A model generated the notes under the pieces. The model did not search any database. It was not told the origin of the DNA and worked only from the letters and a program-made list of their open reading frames with translations. Made by a program: the position numbers and the translations under genes. Of a stretch of DNA of 16,712 nt, positions 14,969 to 16,712 are shown one piece after another. Position 1 is the first letter of the stretch; every line of letters begins with the position of its first letter. This DNA is from Thaumasiovibrio sp043421945 (GTDB taxonomy: Bacteria; Pseudomonadota; Gammaproteobacteria; Enterobacterales; Vibrionaceae). Where the stretch lies: the NCBI GenBank assembly GCA_043421945.1, contig JBHOGO010000089.1, positions 1 through 16,712 of the forward strand. The letters are read 5' to 3'.

Positions 14969-15067
14969 TTACTCTCTTGGGCATTCCCCTCTTTCAGCGT
15001 TACCCAGCATGCCAGACAATTCTATCGAATCGGCTAATAGGAAATAGGTACAAACGCGACGAAACAT
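14969..15067 (-). CDS. Possible small protein of 32 residues upstream of menF
   Basis: An ATG frame on the minus strand is preceded by a purine-rich AAGGAAAGGAGAGAG; GGAG ends 11 bases before the ATG, slightly long. The product begins MFRRVCTYFLLADSIELSG, contains SGMLGNAERG and ends CPRE. It has a short hydrophobic patch (about 7-12) and two cysteines. I do not recognise it. It lies 247 bp upstream of the menF start on the same strand and could be an independent small protein, a leader peptide or a chance frame. Confidence 0.35.
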   Translation of the reverse strand: MFRRVCTYFLLADSIELSGMLGNAERGECPRE

Positions 15068-15211
15068 TGACTAACTCTCTCCTTTCCTTAGAAAAGAGTG
15101 TTTTATTCCATAAGCCACCGACATATCGCCACTTTTACCAGCACAGAAGGCGAAATCACAGCAAAAAACCACCACTCAACAGAGTATTATGTTGCATTTA
15201 AATAAAGTGCA

Positions 15212-15241
15212 TTATTTTTACCTATATAGGTCTTATTTTTA
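15212..15241. promoter_or_regulatory. Palindrome and direct repeats upstream of alaA
   Basis: ACCTATATAGGT (15220-15231) is a perfect 12-bp palindrome. The 9-mer TTATTTTTA occurs at 15212-15220 and 15233-15241, 21 bp apart (two helical turns), each followed by CCTA. The arrangement fits a regulator site 55-84 bp before the alaA start. The regulator is unknown; Lrp controls alaA in E. coli, but no Lrp consensus was demonstrated here. Confidence 0.35.
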
Positions 15242-15295
15242 GCCTAAGAATAGTGTAATTTGGAAGGATAATAACCATAGACAGGAATCAAACAC

Positions 15296-16510
15296 ATGTA
15301 CGAACTGGGGATGTCAAATAAACTTGACAATGTCTGCTATGACATAAGGGGTCCCGTACTCAAACATGCTAAGCGCATGGAAGAAGAAGGCCATAAAATT
15401 CTAAAATTGAATATTGGCAACCCCGCCCCATTTGGCTTTGATGCCCCAGATGAAATTCTTGTCGATGTAATCAGAAACCTGCCGACATCCCAAGGCTATG
15501 CTGACTCAAAAGGCATCTATTCCGCAAGAAAAGCCGTCGTACAGCACTATCAAAAACGTGGCCTTTTAGATCTCGACGTTGAAGATGTTTATATCGGCAA
15601 CGGTGTGTCTGAGCTGATTGTGATGTCTTTACAGGCCCTACTCAACAGTGGTGATGAGATTCTTGTTCCTGCCCCTGATTACCCTCTTTGGACAGCGGGC
15701 GTGTCACTTTCTGGCGGTACGCCAGTTCACTACCTTTGTGATGAGGAGTCTAATTGGTACCCTGATCTCGACGATATCAAAAAGAAGATCAGCAAAAAGA
15801 CCAAAGGGATTGTACTGATCAACCCCAACAACCCTACAGGGGCAGTCTACAGCCGTGATTTTTTACTCGAAGTCATTGAAATCGCTCGTCAGAACAAACT
15901 GATTATTTTTGCCGATGAGATCTACGATAAGATCCTTTATGACGGTGCCGTCCATCACTCCATCGCACCTCTCGCTGATGATGTCCTCTGTGTCACATTT
16001 AATGGTCTTTCAAAGTCGTACCGCGTTTGTGGTTTTCGCGCCGGCTGGATGTTGCTCTCTGGCCCAAGGCATCAAGCTGCTGGCTATATTGCAGGTTTGG
16101 AGATGCTAGCCTCAATGCGATTGTGTGCCAATGTACCGATGCAGCATGCGATTCAAACCGCACTGGGGGGCTATCAAAGTATCAACGAACTCATTCTACC
16201 GGGTGGGCGCTTACTCGAGCAGCGAGATAAAGCGTGGGAAATGATCAATGCGATTGACGGCGTAAGCTGTGTTAAACCCAAAGGGGCACTCTATCTTTTC
16301 CCTAAGATTGATATCAAACGCTTTAACATTGCTGATGATGAAAAGATGATGCTCGATTTTCTCAAGCAAGAGAAAGTATTGATGGTACATGGTACTGGCT
16401 TCAACTGGCCAAAACCGGACCACTTCCGCATTGTCACTCTACCTCGTGTAGACGATCTCGAGATGGCAATAAGTCGCTTCGAACGTTTTCTGCATGGCTA
16501 TCGCCAATAG
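15296..16510 (+). CDS. alaA: Glutamate-pyruvate aminotransferase, AlaA type
   Basis: A 404-residue PLP-dependent class I aminotransferase that is very similar to E. coli AlaA/YfbQ (405 residues), which makes alanine from pyruvate and glutamate. Near-identical segments include LKLNIGNPAPFGFDAPDEIL (37-56) and EMLASMRLCANVP. The PLP lysine is Lys240 in NGLSKSYR; Asp207 in FADEIYDKI pairs with the pyridine nitrogen; Asn179 in NPNNPTG contacts the cofactor. AGGAA lies 8 bases before the ATG, and the N-terminal length matches E. coli, which favours this start over the internal ATG at residue 6. Divergent from the men operon and followed by a strong terminator. Confidence 0.96.
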   Translation: MYELGMSNKLDNVCYDIRGPVLKHAKRMEEEGHKILKLNIGNPAPFGFDAPDEILVDVIRNLPTSQGYADSKGIYSARKAVVQHYQKRGLLDLDVEDVYIGNGVSELIVMSLQALLNSGDEILVPAPDYPLWTAGVSLSGGTPVHYLCDEESNWYPDLDDIKKKISKKTKGIVLINPNNPTGAVYSRDFLLEVIEIARQNKLIIFADEIYDKILYDGAVHHSIAPLADDVLCVTFNGLSKSYRVCGFRAGWMLLSGPRHQAAGYIAGLEMLASMRLCANVPMQHAIQTALGGYQSINELILPGGRLLEQRDKAWEMINAIDGVSCVKPKGALYLFPKIDIKRFNIADDEKMMLDFLKQEKVLMVHGTGFNWPKPDHFRIVTLPRVDDLEMAISRFERFLHGYRQ

Positions 16511-16567
16511 TTTGCTTACCTCGCAAAGCTAACGGCAAAGCTGAAACCACAAAGATAGAGATGATAA

Positions 16568-16610
16568 GAACGGGACGAATGGCTAGAAACAGCGCCATTC
16601 GTCCCGTTTT
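16568..16610 (+). terminator. Strong terminator after alaA
   Basis: AACGGGACGAATGGC (16569-16583) pairs with GCCATTCGTCCCGTT (16594-16608): a 15-bp perfect stem with a 10-base loop, followed by further T residues on the plus strand. The bases upstream are A-rich, so it could also terminate a convergent minus-strand gene. Confidence 0.85.
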
Positions 16611-16651
16611 AGTATTTAGCTAATCAAAAACTTAGTTAACCTGAGATCGGT

Positions 16652-16711
16652 TTAAGCCATCGCCATCAATCCTGATTTTTCTGTGTTTGTGATGTTAAGT
16701 GATGGCTTCTC
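16652..16711 (-). CDS. Possible C-terminal end of a convergent gene, cut by the window edge
   Basis: One minus-strand frame stays open from the window edge to a TAA at 16652-16654, giving 19 residues ending SGLMAMA. The bidirectional character of the terminator before it suggests a convergent gene. The fragment is too short to identify; another frame is also open for 14 codons, so this is weak. Confidence 0.2.
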   Translation of the reverse strand, partial: EKPSLNITNTEKSGLMAMA

Positions 16712-16712
16712 T

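Larger units (their letters stand above)
14722..15295. other. Divergent intergenic region between menF and alaA
   Basis: This 574-bp stretch should contain the men operon promoter and the alaA promoter. No strong sigma70 promoter stands out for either. It holds a possible 32-residue minus-strand gene (14969-15067), a 12-bp palindrome and a 21-bp-spaced direct repeat near alaA. The plus-strand frame starting at 14926 is not supported by a ribosome site or a recognisable product. Confidence 0.5.

Noticed and set aside
14926..15201. 91-codon plus-strand frame between menF and alaA
   Set aside because: No ribosome site, an unlikely composition, and it overlaps in antisense the better-supported small frame at 14969-15067.

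Overview
The window looks like chromosomal DNA of a gammaproteobacterium, most probably a member of the Vibrionaceae or a close marine relative. The evidence is a menaquinone operon (menF-menD-menH-menC-menE) lying divergent from an AlaA-type aminotransferase, E. coli-like sequences for all of these proteins, and moderate base composition. The species cannot be fixed from the sequence. No tRNA, rRNA, CRISPR array, integrase or insertion sequence was seen.

Layout. 1-1834: a secreted or membrane Tim44-like protein on the minus strand, with a good sigma70-type promoter, is divergent from a small four-helix protein made of two tandem TM2 domains. 1771-4362: a TetR-family regulator and a two-domain membrane protein (LplT-like MFS transporter fused to a PlsC-type acyltransferase) form a two-gene unit. 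Its promoter is clear, and a perfect 13-bp palindrome sits at the expected transcription start, so self-repression is likely. A 12-bp hairpin closes the unit. 4421-5965: an Aer-like PAS/chemotaxis receptor, convergent with that unit. 6316-8058: a predicted lipoprotein with about eleven RCC1-like beta-propeller repeats, set between two long non-coding stretches. 8340-14721: the men operon on the minus strand, tightly packed with overlaps and 24-28 bp gaps. 15296-16510: alaA on the plus strand, ending in a strong, probably bidirectional terminator. The last bases may hold the tail of a convergent gene.

How the genes work together. MenF makes isochorismate, MenD adds the succinyl group, MenH eliminates pyruvate, MenC dehydrates to o-succinylbenzoate and MenE activates this to the CoA thioester. 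The next enzyme, MenB (naphthoate synthase), is normally encoded between menH and menC in E. coli and V. cholerae. Here it is absent: only 24 bp separate the two genes. This is the most notable observation in the window. Next in interest are the autoregulated lipid-remodelling pair, the RCC1-like lipoprotein, and a possible 32-codon gene upstream of menF.
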